DNA of 64,000 bases from NCBI GenBank assembly GCA_963702195.1, contig OY969725.1:62001-126000 (forward strand). The letters run 5' to 3'. Positions 7,693 to 16,247 of this stretch are shown piece by piece. The position numbers were made by a program, and so were the translations under genes. The stretch's first letter is position 1. Each line of letters begins with the position of its first letter. This stretch comes from AC-56 sp963702195. GTDB lineage: Bacteria; Actinomycetota; Thermoleophilia; Solirubrobacterales; 70-9. The notes below the pieces were generated by a model, which saw nothing but the letters and a program-made list of their open reading frames with translations, did not search any database and was not told the DNA's origin.

Positions 7693-9093
7693 CTAGATCT
7701 CCACGTAGTCGACGTCCAGCTGCTCGGCCCAGATCCGCCAGGCGCCGGCGTGGTCGCCGAGGTTGACGACGAAGTGATGGGTGCCGCCGAGGCGCAGCCA
7801 GTCGTCCATGAACGCCCGCACGCCCGCGGCCGGCCGGAAGTGGAAGTAGGGCATCTCCACGTTCGGAAGCTCGGGGGTGTCCAGCACCTCGCCTCGCCCG
7901 ACGACGAGCCGGAACGCCTCGCCCTCGAGCGGGATCAGGTCGGCGATCGTCGCCGGGCCGGGCTCCGCCGAGAACACCGTCGTGGGCGGGTTGCCGAGCC
8001 CGCCAATGCCGAGCTCGCGGTCGATCAGCCGAACGGAGCGGTCCGAGCGCGCGACCTTCCAGTTGCCCTCGCCCATGTGGCTGACCAGCACCGAGTCCAG
8101 CTCGAAGTCCATCGCGTACATCTCGCTGAAGTTGGCGTCGCCGATCATCGTCTGCGCGGCCAGCATCAGCGACGCCGTCAGCGTGTCGCCCTCGGCCGCG
8201 TAGGCGTAGCCGTCCGCCATCAGGTTGGAGGCGGCCAGGAGCGGCAGCTGCTCGAAGCGCCCGTCGCGCCCCAGCGACTCGAAATGGGTGGTGAACCCGG
8301 GATAGGAACCGTCGTCCAGCAGCTTCCTGAGGGCGACCTCCATCCGAGCCGCGTACGCGTGGGAGGCCTCCGGCAGGTCGGGGTCGACCGCGAACAGCTC
8401 TCGATGGCGGGCGACCGTGTCGGCGATCTCGGAGTCCGCGACGTCCTGCATGTGCGCGTACAGCTCGCCCAGGCTCACGCTGAGGACCATCGGGCCGATG
8501 GTCCGCATCAGGGCCGGCTCGTCGTAGAGGAAGTCCGCCGTGCCGTTCATCGGGTTGCCGAGGAGGGGGATCTGGGCCCCGCGCAGCGCTGTGATGGCAT
8601 GCGCCGCGCGCGCCCACGTGGAGAAGGCGTCCACGAACTCGTCGGACTGCCAGTCCCCGCTCAGCACGGAGAACGGGACGCCCGTGCGGACCAGGGCGTT
8701 CGCCTGGTCCTGGGCGCCGTGGATCCCCTGGTTGTAGGTGAGGTCGTCCATGTCCCAGGCGGCAGTGACCGACGGCTCCGGCTGCACGTTCGCGAGCAGC
8801 ACCGGGAGCGGGTTCTCCATCAGCACTCGCACCGTCCGCATGGCGGGGCCGTAGGTGAGCATGACGATGGCGATCCCGTCCACGTCGCGCTGGCGGAGCT
8901 CGCGCAGGATCGCCTCGATGTCCTCCCGGTCCCTTGCCGGCCGTGTGAACACGACGTCCGCGACGCCGTCGAGCCGGTCGCGGAGCCGTTCTGCGTAGGC
9001 GGCCTGGTGCTCGGCGATTCCCGGGACCATGTCGTCGTAGAGCTTCTGCATGATCCCGAGCAGTCCGATGCGGGGCTGGCGTTGGTCTGGCAC
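7693..9093 (-). CDS. araA: L-arabinose isomerase
   Basis: About 466 residues; converts L-arabinose to L-ribulose using Mn2+. The metal glutamates are visible in YPGFTTHFESLG and GYAYAAEGDTL, and the metal histidine in VLVSHMGEGNW, in the order seen in AraA. The N-terminal PRIGLLGIMQKLYDDMVP is the family start. I chose GTG 9093 because a strong GAGAGGAGGA stands just upstream of it; the alternative ATG at 9108 overlaps the araB stop as ATGA but has no ribosome-binding site. It lies between araB and araD. The sequence is divergent from enterobacterial AraA but keeps the catalytic set. Confidence 0.88.
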   Translation of the reverse strand: MPDQRQPRIGLLGIMQKLYDDMVPGIAEHQAAYAERLRDRLDGVADVVFTRPARDREDIEAILRELRQRDVDGIAIVMLTYGPAMRTVRVLMENPLPVLLANVQPEPSVTAAWDMDDLTYNQGIHGAQDQANALVRTGVPFSVLSGDWQSDEFVDAFSTWARAAHAITALRGAQIPLLGNPMNGTADFLYDEPALMRTIGPMVLSVSLGELYAHMQDVADSEIADTVARHRELFAVDPDLPEASHAYAARMEVALRKLLDDGSYPGFTTHFESLGRDGRFEQLPLLAASNLMADGYAYAAEGDTLTASLMLAAQTMIGDANFSEMYAMDFELDSVLVSHMGEGNWKVARSDRSVRLIDRELGIGGLGNPPTTVFSAEPGPATIADLIPLEGEAFRLVVGRGEVLDTPELPNVEMPYFHFRPAAGVRAFMDDWLRLGGTHHFVVNLGDHAGAWRIWAEQLDVDYVEI

Positions 9094-9104
9094 GGGTCCT
9101 CCTC

Positions 9105-10778
9105 TCATTCGGCTGTGACGGGCGCGGCGCGGGCGATCGCCGGCGCCGCGGTGCGCATGTGCTTGAGCTCGTGCAGCAGGTCGGCGCGCGAGCGGCCCAG
9201 GGTGTCGTAGAGCTCGCGGTAGATCGCGTAGACGCGATCGTGGACCGCCTTCGCGTCCGGATCGGGAACGTAGCTGCGCGCGGTGCCGGGCCGAGTCGTC
9301 GAGATCGCCTCGGCGATGTCCGCGAAGTGTCCGGCGGCGACGGCGCCGAAGAGCGCCGCACCGCGAGCCGGAATCTGGCCCGAATCGGGCACGCGGACCT
9401 CTCGCCCGCTGGCGTCGGCGATCAGCTGCATCAGGAGCGGGCTCTTCTCGGCGACGCCGCCGCAGGCGACGATCTCTGCCAGCTCGACGCCGTGTTCGGC
9501 GAAGTTGTCCATGATCCGGCGGTTGCCGAACGCGATCCCCTCCAGCAGCGCCCTGTAGACGTCCCGGGGCGTCGTGGAGAGCGTGAGGCCCGCGATCACC
9601 CCGGTCAGGTCGGCGTCCGCCAGGATCGTTCGGTTCCCGTTCCACCAGTCGAGCGCCACCAGGCCCGTCTCCCCGGGCCGAAGCAACGCCGCCTCGCGCT
9701 CGATCGCCTCATAGGGATCCTCGCCACCGGCCGCGGCCGGGGCGATCTCGTCGACGAACCACGCGAGCATGTCCCCAACCGCCGCCTGCCCGGCCTCGTA
9801 GCCGTAGAGGCCCGGCACGATGCCGTCCTTGACGACGCCGGTGATCCCCGGCAGGCGGACCTCCCGAGGATCGGTGACGAGGTCGCAGATCGAGGTGCCG
9901 ATGACCATCACGAACGTGCCGGGCTCTGCGACCCCGGCCCCCGGGGCCGAGACGAACGAGTCCACGTTGCCCACCGCGACCGCCGTCGCATCGCTCAGGC
10001 CGAGCCGGGCCGCGAGCTCTGAGCGCAGCGTCCCGGCGCTTGTGCCGAGCGTGAAGAACTCGGTGCCGAGCTTGGCCGCCGGGTCCGAGAACCCCTGGTA
10101 GGCAGCCTCGAAGAAGTCGGTCGAGGGGAGCCCGTCGCGCTCCGACCAGCACGCCTTGTATCCCGCGGTGCAGGCGTTCCGGCGCTCGTTGCCGGTCAGA
10201 TGCCAGACGATCCAGTCCGTGGCCTCGAGGAATCCATCGGCGGCGTCGTAGACCTCGCGGTCGGACAGCCACAGCTCGATCAGCTTCGGGAAGTACCACT
10301 CGGAGGAGAGCTTGCCGCCGTAGCGCGAGAGGAAATCCTCGCCGCGCTCGGCGGCGACCTCGTTCAGCCGGTCGGCAACCGGCTGCGCGGCGTGGTGCTT
10401 CCAGAGCTTCGGCCAGGCGTGGGGGCGCGACCTCCATTCGCGCAGTGTGCAGAGCGGCGCGCCATCCGCGGTCACCGGCAGGACCGTGCACGAGGTGAAG
10501 TCGACCCCCAGTCCCACGACGTCATCCCCGCCCACCCCGGCCGCCGCGAGCGCCTCCGGCACCCCCTTCTCGACGACCGCGACCCAGTCGTCGGGGTCCT
10601 GCAGCGCCCAGTCCGGCGGCAGCTCCTCACCGGTCCCGGGCAGCCGGCGGTCGAGCACCCCGCTCGGGTAGGGGACCTCGGAGACGGACACCTCCGCGCC
10701 GCTTTCGAGGTCAAGCACCACCGCGCGCCCGGACTCGGTCCCGAAGTCGATGCCGATCGCGTAGCGGTCGCCGCTCAA
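9105..10778 (-). CDS. araB: L-ribulokinase
   Basis: The 557-residue FGGY-family kinase phosphorylates L-ribulose to L-ribulose 5-phosphate. The phosphate loop GIDFGTESGRAVV is at about 9-21, followed by VDFTSCTVLPV and LWKHHAAQPVADRLNEVA, which are typical of ribulokinases rather than xylulokinases. The C-terminal half carries EGIAFGNRRIMD and the ATP-site motif ACGGVAEKSPLLMQLIAD. Length matches the AraB family. The start is probably TTG 10778 with no convincing ribosome-binding site. It lies 18 bases after the ABC ATPase gene, which ties uptake to phosphorylation. Confidence 0.92.
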   Translation of the reverse strand: MSGDRYAIGIDFGTESGRAVVLDLESGAEVSVSEVPYPSGVLDRRLPGTGEELPPDWALQDPDDWVAVVEKGVPEALAAAGVGGDDVVGLGVDFTSCTVLPVTADGAPLCTLREWRSRPHAWPKLWKHHAAQPVADRLNEVAAERGEDFLSRYGGKLSSEWYFPKLIELWLSDREVYDAADGFLEATDWIVWHLTGNERRNACTAGYKACWSERDGLPSTDFFEAAYQGFSDPAAKLGTEFFTLGTSAGTLRSELAARLGLSDATAVAVGNVDSFVSAPGAGVAEPGTFVMVIGTSICDLVTDPREVRLPGITGVVKDGIVPGLYGYEAGQAAVGDMLAWFVDEIAPAAAGGEDPYEAIEREAALLRPGETGLVALDWWNGNRTILADADLTGVIAGLTLSTTPRDVYRALLEGIAFGNRRIMDNFAEHGVELAEIVACGGVAEKSPLLMQLIADASGREVRVPDSGQIPARGAALFGAVAAGHFADIAEAISTTRPGTARSYVPDPDAKAVHDRVYAIYRELYDTLGRSRADLLHELKHMRTAAPAIARAAPVTAE

Positions 10779-10796
10779 CGGATCACGCGGCGACGA

Positions 10797-11663
10797 TCAC
10801 GACCCGCCCTGGCGCTCGCGGTCGGCGATCGCCTCCCCCTCGGCCTGGGCGGCCGCCGCCGCGGCCTTGGCGCGACGGTACTCCTCGGCGGCGAGCTTGG
10901 TCAGCTCCTCGACCGAGGTCTCGGACGTCGGCTTGTCGAGCGCGATCTGCCCGTCCTGGAGGAGGTTCACGCGGTCGCAGGAGGCGAGCACGTGGATGTA
11001 GTTGTGAAGGATCATGATGATCGACACCTTCCCCTCGCCCTTCAAGCGCTCGATCAGCTCCAGGATCAGCCCGCCCTCCTTGGCGCCCATCGCGGCCAGC
11101 GGCTCGTCGAGCAGCAGGATGTCGGCCTCGCCGCCGTAGATCGTCCGGGCGACGGCGATCGCCTGCCGCTGCCCGCCCGAGAGCCGCGCGACCGGGGCGT
11201 TCATCACCGGGATGTTGATGCCGATCTCGTCGAACGCTCGCCGTGCGTCCTCGCGCATCGCGCGGTTGTTCAGGAACGGCAACGGCAGCCGCAGCCGCTC
11301 GCGGCGCAGGAACATGTTCTGGTGCACGGTCAGCTGGTCGACCAGCGCCAGGTCCTGGTACACGGTGTCGATCCCGCGCGCGCGCGCGTCGTCCACGTTC
11401 TTCGGCGCGTAGGGCTCGCCGTGCAGGAACATGTGGCCGCGGTCCGGCTTGTGGAAGCCGCAGATCGTCTTGATGAGGGTGGTCTTGCCGGCGCCGTTGT
11501 CGCCGAGGAGGCCAAGGACCTCGCCCTTGTTCAGATGGAGGTTCACGTCGCGGAGCACGGCGGTGGGGCCGAAGCTCTTGGTGATGTGCTCGACCCGCAG
11601 CACCTCACCGTCGCGACCGCCCGGCGCGACCCCCGTCTCGGCGCCCGCGGATGCCTCAGGCAA
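10797..11663 (-). CDS. Sugar ABC transporter ATP-binding protein
   Basis: The 288-residue protein has one ATPase domain: Walker A GDNGAGKTTLIKTICGF, Q-loop region, signature LSGGQRQAIAVAR and Walker B ILLLDEPLAAMG. Most pentose importers of this class (RbsA/AraG type) have two fused ATPase domains of about 500 residues; this is the single-domain FrcA-like form, so it must act as a homodimer. An Ala-rich, charged tail follows the domain. The TTG start at 11663 overlaps the permease stop by 8 bases, indicating coupled translation. It energises uptake by the adjacent permease. Confidence 0.9.
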   Translation of the reverse strand: MPEASAGAETGVAPGGRDGEVLRVEHITKSFGPTAVLRDVNLHLNKGEVLGLLGDNGAGKTTLIKTICGFHKPDRGHMFLHGEPYAPKNVDDARARGIDTVYQDLALVDQLTVHQNMFLRRERLRLPLPFLNNRAMREDARRAFDEIGINIPVMNAPVARLSGGQRQAIAVARTIYGGEADILLLDEPLAAMGAKEGGLILELIERLKGEGKVSIIMILHNYIHVLASCDRVNLLQDGQIALDKPTSETSVEELTKLAAEEYRRAKAAAAAAQAEGEAIADRERQGGS

Positions 11664-12717
11664 CGCCCGAGCCCTTCCGCACTCGCTGCACGAAGACGTT
11701 GAGCGTCATCGCGATGATGATCGCGATTCCCAGGTAGAGGTCGAGGTAGTCCGCGTTCGTTCCCTGGAGGACCAGGCCGTCGTTGAGGATGCCGAGGAAG
11801 AGCGCCCCGATGAGCGCGCCGACCACCGTGCCCTCGCCGCCGGCGAGCAGGGTGCCGCCGATCACCGCCGCCGAGATCCCCTCGAAGAGGACGACGTTGG
11901 ACGCGGCCGGGTCAGGGGTGATGCTCGTCGCTCGGGTGGTCTCGAGGACCCCGACGAGGCCCGCCAGCAGCGCGCAGAGGACGAAGTTGCGGATCAGCAC
12001 CCAGTGCACCCTGATCCCGGCCTCGGCAGCGCCGAGGCGGTTGCCCCCGACGGCCACCGTGTAGATGCCCCAGCGCGTGAACGAGAGCACGATCTGGAGG
12101 ATGGCGACGATGGCCAACGCCCAGATCAGCTCCGAGTAGGTACCGCCGCCGAAGATCTTGGCGAACGTCCCCACCTCCAGGGTCGAGGTGCCGGGCGCGG
12201 CGACCGGCGCCGCGTGGGAGATCACGAGCGTCAGCCCCGAGAGGGCGAACAGGGAACCGAGCGTGACCACGAACGAAGCGATCCCGACGACCGCGACGAA
12301 GAACCCGTTGATGAAGCCGATCAACATGGCCACGAGCAGGGCGAGCACGAGCGCGGGAATGAGGGGCAGGCCGGCCTCGTTGAACTTGAAGAAGATGAAC
12401 GGCACGAGCAGGTAGACCGCGCCGATCGACAGGTCGATCTCGCCGTTGATCATCACGAACACCTGCCCCGCCCCGAGGATCGCGAACGGCGCGAAGTAGG
12501 GGAGCAGATTCTTGAAGCTGTCGACGGTGACGAAGTTGTCAACGTTGACCGCGAAGTAGATCGCTGCGATCAGGGTGACGACGATGATGCTGCCCTCGCG
12601 CAGGGTCAGGATGCGGCGTCCAAGCCTGAACGCCGCCGCGCCGAGGGTCGACCCGGATCGTGGTCGACCCTCGGCGGGAGCAGGTGTCGGAGCCGTCCTT
12701 TCCGACGTATCGGCCAC
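11656..12717 (-). CDS. Sugar ABC transporter permease
   Basis: This 353-residue inner-membrane protein has 8-10 hydrophobic segments and the BPD_transp_2 signature: FAILGAGQVFVMINGEIDLSIGAVY, then GLFNG-like and NGFFVAVVGIASFVVTLG motifs, which are typical of RbsC/XylH-type permeases. The GTG start lies 8 bases after the substrate-binding protein gene. It forms the translocation channel for the sugar delivered by that lipoprotein. Substrate is likely L-arabinose or a related pentose, judged only from the araBAD genes downstream. Confidence 0.92.
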   Translation of the reverse strand: MADTSERTAPTPAPAEGRPRSGSTLGAAAFRLGRRILTLREGSIIVVTLIAAIYFAVNVDNFVTVDSFKNLLPYFAPFAILGAGQVFVMINGEIDLSIGAVYLLVPFIFFKFNEAGLPLIPALVLALLVAMLIGFINGFFVAVVGIASFVVTLGSLFALSGLTLVISHAAPVAAPGTSTLEVGTFAKIFGGGTYSELIWALAIVAILQIVLSFTRWGIYTVAVGGNRLGAAEAGIRVHWVLIRNFVLCALLAGLVGVLETTRATSITPDPAASNVVLFEGISAAVIGGTLLAGGEGTVVGALIGALFLGILNDGLVLQGTNADYLDLYLGIAIIIAMTLNVFVQRVRKGSGVA

Positions 12718-12725
12718 TGGGATTG

Positions 12726-13844
12726 CTACGCCTTCTGGACCCCGGCCGCAGAGCTCGAGCCCTCGAAGCGCGACTTGGTGGTGTTGTACGGCACCACGGT
12801 CTTGCTGTCGAGGAACTTCAGGCCCGTGTTGACGTCGGCGGGCCCGGTCAGCGTCTGGGAGGCCTTGTACAGGTAGAGCTCGAGGATCGGCAGGAAGCCC
12901 TGCAGATAGGGCTGCTGGTCGATCGTGAAATCGATGTAGCCCTTCTGCAGCAGCTCGATCGTCGGCTTCAGCGTGTCGTAGCCGCCCCCGTGGACCTTGC
13001 CCTTCAACCCCTGCTTCTGGATCACCTGGGCAACGCTCTGGGTGCTCCCCGCGTCGACCGCGAACATCCCCTTGACGCTGGAATGCGACGAGGCATACGA
13101 CTGGATCGTCGACAGCTCCTTCGGCAGGTCGGCGCCGGTCGCGACCGTCGCGACGTTGATCGGCTTACCCGACTTCGAGATCGAGTCCTTGGCTCCGTCG
13201 ATCCGCGGCTGGATGTTGAGCGAGCCCGGTGTCGCGATGAACAGGGCGACGTCACCGGATGGCACCAGCTCGACGATGCGCTTGCCCATCTCCTGGCCGG
13301 ACAGGAACAGGTCCTGGCCGATGTACGCGAGCCGGTCGTTGCCCTCGGCGTCGGCGTTGTAGGAGACGACGGGGATGCCCTTGGCGAGCGCGTTCTTGGT
13401 CGGGGTGTTGAACGCGGTCAGATCCACCAGCGCGACCCCGATACCGTCGACGCCGGCCGCGATCGCGCTGTTCATGGCGTTGACCATCTCGTTGACGTTG
13501 CTCGACTGCGACCCGGTCCACTGGTAGCTGCAACCGAGCAGGGTGCAGGCGTCAGCCGCGCCATATTTCGTCGGGACGAAGAACGGGTTCGTGGTCACGT
13601 GGTTGACCAGGGTGAACTTGAATGAGGGTTGGGGGCCAAAGACCTTGGAAGCGTCCGCCGATGCGCTGGTCGATCCGCCGCCGCCGCAGGCTTCGATGGC
13701 TATCGCGGCCGCCGCCGCGCCCGCCCCGGTCAGCGCCGTTCGGCGGGTGATTGCGCGCCACTTCGCGTGGGGGGAATCCTCTTGGTCCCGCTCCGCAAAC
13801 TCCAGACGCTCTATGGCGTCCTCCACAGAATCGTGATCCGACAT
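12726..13844 (-). CDS. Tat-exported sugar-binding lipoprotein of ABC transporter
   Basis: The 372-residue protein is the first gene of the transporter-araBAD operon. The long charged N-region ends in a twin-arginine motif (TRRTALTG, R34-R35), a hydrophobic Ala stretch and a lipobox IEAC with Cys53, so it is probably exported folded and lipid-anchored outside the membrane. The mature part is a type I periplasmic-binding fold of the ribose/xylose group: NPFFVPTKYGA, MNSAIAAGVDGIGVALVD, GIPVVSYNADAEG, YIGQDLFLSG and GYDTLKPTIELLQKG. It captures a monosaccharide. Its ATG follows a strong AGGAGGAGAGG. The 171 bases upstream presumably hold the operon promoter; I see no obvious LacI or AraC site. 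Confidence 0.9.
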   Translation of the reverse strand: MSDHDSVEDAIERLEFAERDQEDSPHAKWRAITRRTALTGAGAAAAAIAIEACGGGGSTSASADASKVFGPQPSFKFTLVNHVTTNPFFVPTKYGAADACTLLGCSYQWTGSQSSNVNEMVNAMNSAIAAGVDGIGVALVDLTAFNTPTKNALAKGIPVVSYNADAEGNDRLAYIGQDLFLSGQEMGKRIVELVPSGDVALFIATPGSLNIQPRIDGAKDSISKSGKPINVATVATGADLPKELSTIQSYASSHSSVKGMFAVDAGSTQSVAQVIQKQGLKGKVHGGGYDTLKPTIELLQKGYIDFTIDQQPYLQGFLPILELYLYKASQTLTGPADVNTGLKFLDSKTVVPYNTTKSRFEGSSSAAGVQKA

Positions 13845-13982
13845 GCCTCTCCTCCTGTGACGAGTGCCGGACCGGCGACGTCTGTCCTCTCCGGTCAGAC
13901 ACGCTCTTCGGCCGTGGTGGCTCGGAAATCCGGTGCCATCGCAGCCGCCGGCGCCATGCTATCGCTTGTGCAGTCAACGGGG

Positions 13983-13999
13983 CCGGCTTGTCGAGCCGG
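13983..13999. terminator. Small hairpin downstream of galK
   Basis: CCGGCT at 13983-13988 and AGCCGG at 13994-13999 can pair around a 5-base loop just past the galK stop. There is no T tract on either strand, so this is at best a weak terminator. The rest of the 171-base gap (13845-14015) holds the presumed promoter of the transporter operon, which I cannot place with confidence. Confidence 0.3.
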
Positions 14000-14015
14000 A
14001 GGCCAGCGGAGCTGC

Positions 14016-15086
14016 TCATGGCGTCTCGAGGACGCGTGCGCCGGGTCCGGGATGGAGCTCGCGAGCGCCCGCGGGCAGCTGGGATCCGGGGGGCATCAGA
14101 GCCAGGACGTGACCTCCGAAGCCGCCCCCGACGACCCTCGCGCCGGCCGCGCCGGCGGCGAGGAGCGCCGCCACCGTGGCCTCGACCGCTGGGGTCGACA
14201 CCTCGTAGAGGTCTCGCAGGCTCGCGTGCGAGGCGTTCAGGATGCTTCCCACCTTCGCGAGGTCGCCGCTGCGCAGCGCGGCGACCGTCTCGTCCACACG
14301 ACGGTTCTCGGACAGCACGTGCTGTGCCCGTTCGGCGAGGGGAGAGTCGAGCGCCCCGAGCATCGACGGCTCCGCGTCCCGCAGGCTGGCGACTCCGAGC
14401 GCGGCGCAGGCCCGAGCGCACTCGAGGCGGCGCTGGTTGTAGCCGGACCCCGCGTTTGCGTGCCGCTCCCCCGAGTCGAGCGTCGCCAACCGCCACCCGT
14501 CGAGTCGTAGGGGGATCGGTTCGATCGCAAGCGATCGGAAGTCGATGCGCAGCGCCGCGTCGGCCCGCCCGAAGATGCTCGCGAGCTGGTCCAGGAGGCC
14601 GGTCCGAGCGCCGACCCAGTCGTTCTCGACCCGCGAGCAGAGCCGCGCCAGGTCGCGCCCGTCGCGAGGATCCGCTCCGGCGAGGGCCACCAGCGCCATC
14701 GAGCTGGCCACCTCCAGAGCCGCCGATGACGAGAGGCCGGCGCCGCGCGGGACGGTGCCCGTGATCTCCAGGCGGGCACCCGCGAGGGGGACTCCCGCGG
14801 CCCCGAGCTCAGCGACCACGCCATGGACGAATGCCCGCCAGCCGCTCGCCTGGCGGGTGGGACCGTCGGTCTCGAACGTGTCCGATTCCGACAGGTCGAG
14901 CGCGTGCGCCTCGATACGCCGGTCGCCCGTCGCCGTCGCGCGCACGGTGATCCCCTCCGTGATTGCAAGCGGCAGGGCAAAGCCGTCGTTGTAGTCGGTG
15001 TGCTCGCCGATCAGGTTCAGGCGCCCGGGAGCGAACGCCTCCGCATGTGCGGGCTCGACGGCGGCGGTGCGGCCGCGCTCGCTCAA
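14016..15086 (-). CDS. galK: Galactokinase
   Basis: The 356-residue GHMP kinase phosphorylates alpha-D-galactose to galactose 1-phosphate. GRLNLIGEHTDYNDGFALP (21-39) is the galactokinase signature, PRGAGLSSSAALEVA (near 112-126) is the ATP-binding GHMP motif, and AGARVVGGGFGGHVLAL near the C terminus is the third motif. The start is a TTG at 15086 whose last two bases form the galT stop (TTGA overlap), so translation is coupled to galT. It ends the galactose operon. Confidence 0.93.
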   Translation of the reverse strand: MSERGRTAAVEPAHAEAFAPGRLNLIGEHTDYNDGFALPLAITEGITVRATATGDRRIEAHALDLSESDTFETDGPTRQASGWRAFVHGVVAELGAAGVPLAGARLEITGTVPRGAGLSSSAALEVASSMALVALAGADPRDGRDLARLCSRVENDWVGARTGLLDQLASIFGRADAALRIDFRSLAIEPIPLRLDGWRLATLDSGERHANAGSGYNQRRLECARACAALGVASLRDAEPSMLGALDSPLAERAQHVLSENRRVDETVAALRSGDLAKVGSILNASHASLRDLYEVSTPAVEATVAALLAAGAAGARVVGGGFGGHVLALMPPGSQLPAGARELHPGPGARVLETP

Positions 15087-15991
15087 GCCGCCGCGATCGC
15101 CTCGCGCAGCGCGAGCGCGGAGTCCTCGGGCATCACGTCCATGATGAAGGTGCCGGCGCCCTGCTCAACCCCAGCGGCGTACTTGAGCTTGTCGCGGGTG
15201 CGAAGCGGCGGGTAGAACTCGACGTGAACGTGGCCGGCGTGGAGGCCGTCCGTCGGCGCCTGGTGCACGACCATCACGTACGGGAAGGTTCGATCGAAGA
15301 GCGCGTCGTAGCCGCGCGCGACCGCTTGAAGTGCCCCGGCCAGGGCCGCGAGCTCCGCTGCGGAGGCGTCCCCGAGGCTGGGGCGATGCTCCCGCAGGAC
15401 GACGTGCACCTCGTACGGCCACCGGGCGGCGAAAGGGACGTAGGCGATCGCGCCGTCGGTGGCCAGCACGATGCGCTCGTCGTCGCTCAGCTCACGGCCG
15501 AGGAGCTCGCAGATCGCACAGCCGCCGAGCCGCGAGTCGGCCTCCAGCTCGAGCGCCGGGACCGGCGGCAGGAACGGGAACCCGTAGATCTGCCCGTGCG
15601 GGTGGTGAAGCGTCGTGCCGACCTCGACGCCTCGGTTCTCGAAGATCAACACGTAGTCCACGTCCGGCCGCGCGCCGAGCTCCTCGTAGCGATGGCGCCA
15701 GACCCACATCAGCGCCTCGGCGCGCTCCGGCGGAAGTCCTCCGAACGAGCCCTCGTGCTGGTCCGTGTACACCACGACCTCCGCCGCGCCGTTCGGCGCT
15801 TCGAAGGAGGGGAAGAGGTTGTCGAACACCGCGATCTCGAAGCTGGGGAAGGGGATCTCCGTGGGCGGCCGCCCGGGGCGCGTGGGGCAGAGCGGGCAAT
15901 GACCCGCGCTCGGCAGGTAGGTGCGGTCCTGGCGATGGATCGCGTAGGCGACCTCCTCGGCGCGAAGCTCGTTGAACCGCATCTCGCTCAC
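15083..15991 (-). CDS. galT: Galactose-1-phosphate uridylyltransferase
   Basis: About 302 residues from GTG 15991. The nucleophilic histidine motif HHPHGQ (H132 of H-P-H-G-Q) and a likely zinc pair C32/C35 (HCPLC) are present, so the protein should be active in the Leloir pathway, exchanging UMP between UDP-glucose and galactose 1-phosphate. I prefer GTG 15991 (VSEMRFNELR, the usual family N terminus) over GTG 16021, because 15991 makes a GTGA overlap with the stop of a small upstream gene. galE is not in the window. Confidence 0.9.
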   Translation of the reverse strand: MSEMRFNELRAEEVAYAIHRQDRTYLPSAGHCPLCPTRPGRPPTEIPFPSFEIAVFDNLFPSFEAPNGAAEVVVYTDQHEGSFGGLPPERAEALMWVWRHRYEELGARPDVDYVLIFENRGVEVGTTLHHPHGQIYGFPFLPPVPALELEADSRLGGCAICELLGRELSDDERIVLATDGAIAYVPFAARWPYEVHVVLREHRPSLGDASAAELAALAGALQAVARGYDALFDRTFPYVMVVHQAPTDGLHAGHVHVEFYPPLRTRDKLKYAAGVEQGAGTFIMDVMPEDSALALREAIAAA

Positions 15992-16149
15992 GTGGCGGGG
16001 CGGTCGGACCTCGGCGCCCACTCGTAGACGATCAGCGCCCGGCCGTCCTCCTTGACCAAGCGCCTGAGGCGTAGCGGTCCGAAGCGCTCGGCGGCGTCCC
16101 TCGCGCTGCTCGATGGCACCTCAGGGGGCGGTGGATCGGTGGGCGCCAT
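15988..16149 (-). CDS. Small uncharacterised protein coupled to galT
   Basis: A 53-residue reading frame runs from ATG 16149 to a TGA that overlaps the GTG start of galT (GTGA). A Pro-rich N terminus is followed by a compact basic/aromatic segment, RLRRLVKEDGRALIVYEW, which looks like a short conserved beta-rich motif rather than random shadow sequence. There is no signal peptide or membrane segment. Its position at the head of galT-galK, with an exact stop/start overlap, is the main evidence that it is translated. There is no good ribosome-binding site. Function unknown. Confidence 0.55.
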   Translation of the reverse strand: MAPTDPPPPEVPSSSARDAAERFGPLRLRRLVKEDGRALIVYEWAPRSDRPAT

Positions 16150-16195
16150 GCCGGGAGGTATACGCGACGCCGCCCCCCGAGGCCGATTCGAGAGC

Positions 16196-16213
16196 GCCAC
16201 CTGGGTAGGTGGC
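16196..16213. promoter_or_regulatory. Inverted repeat in the divergent gal promoter region
   Basis: GCCACCT (16196-16202) and AGGTGGC (16207-16213) are perfect 7-base arms around GGGT, in the 98 bases between the galT-side small gene and the galM pseudogene. It is a plausible operator for galactose genes. No regulator gene is adjacent. Confidence 0.4.
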
Positions 16214-16247
16214 ATCCGACACCAAAACCCAATCCGGGAGGTTGCCT

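Noticed and set aside
6998..9361. 787-residue frame containing araD
   Set aside because: The part before ATG 7684 is the shadow of araA and part of araB.
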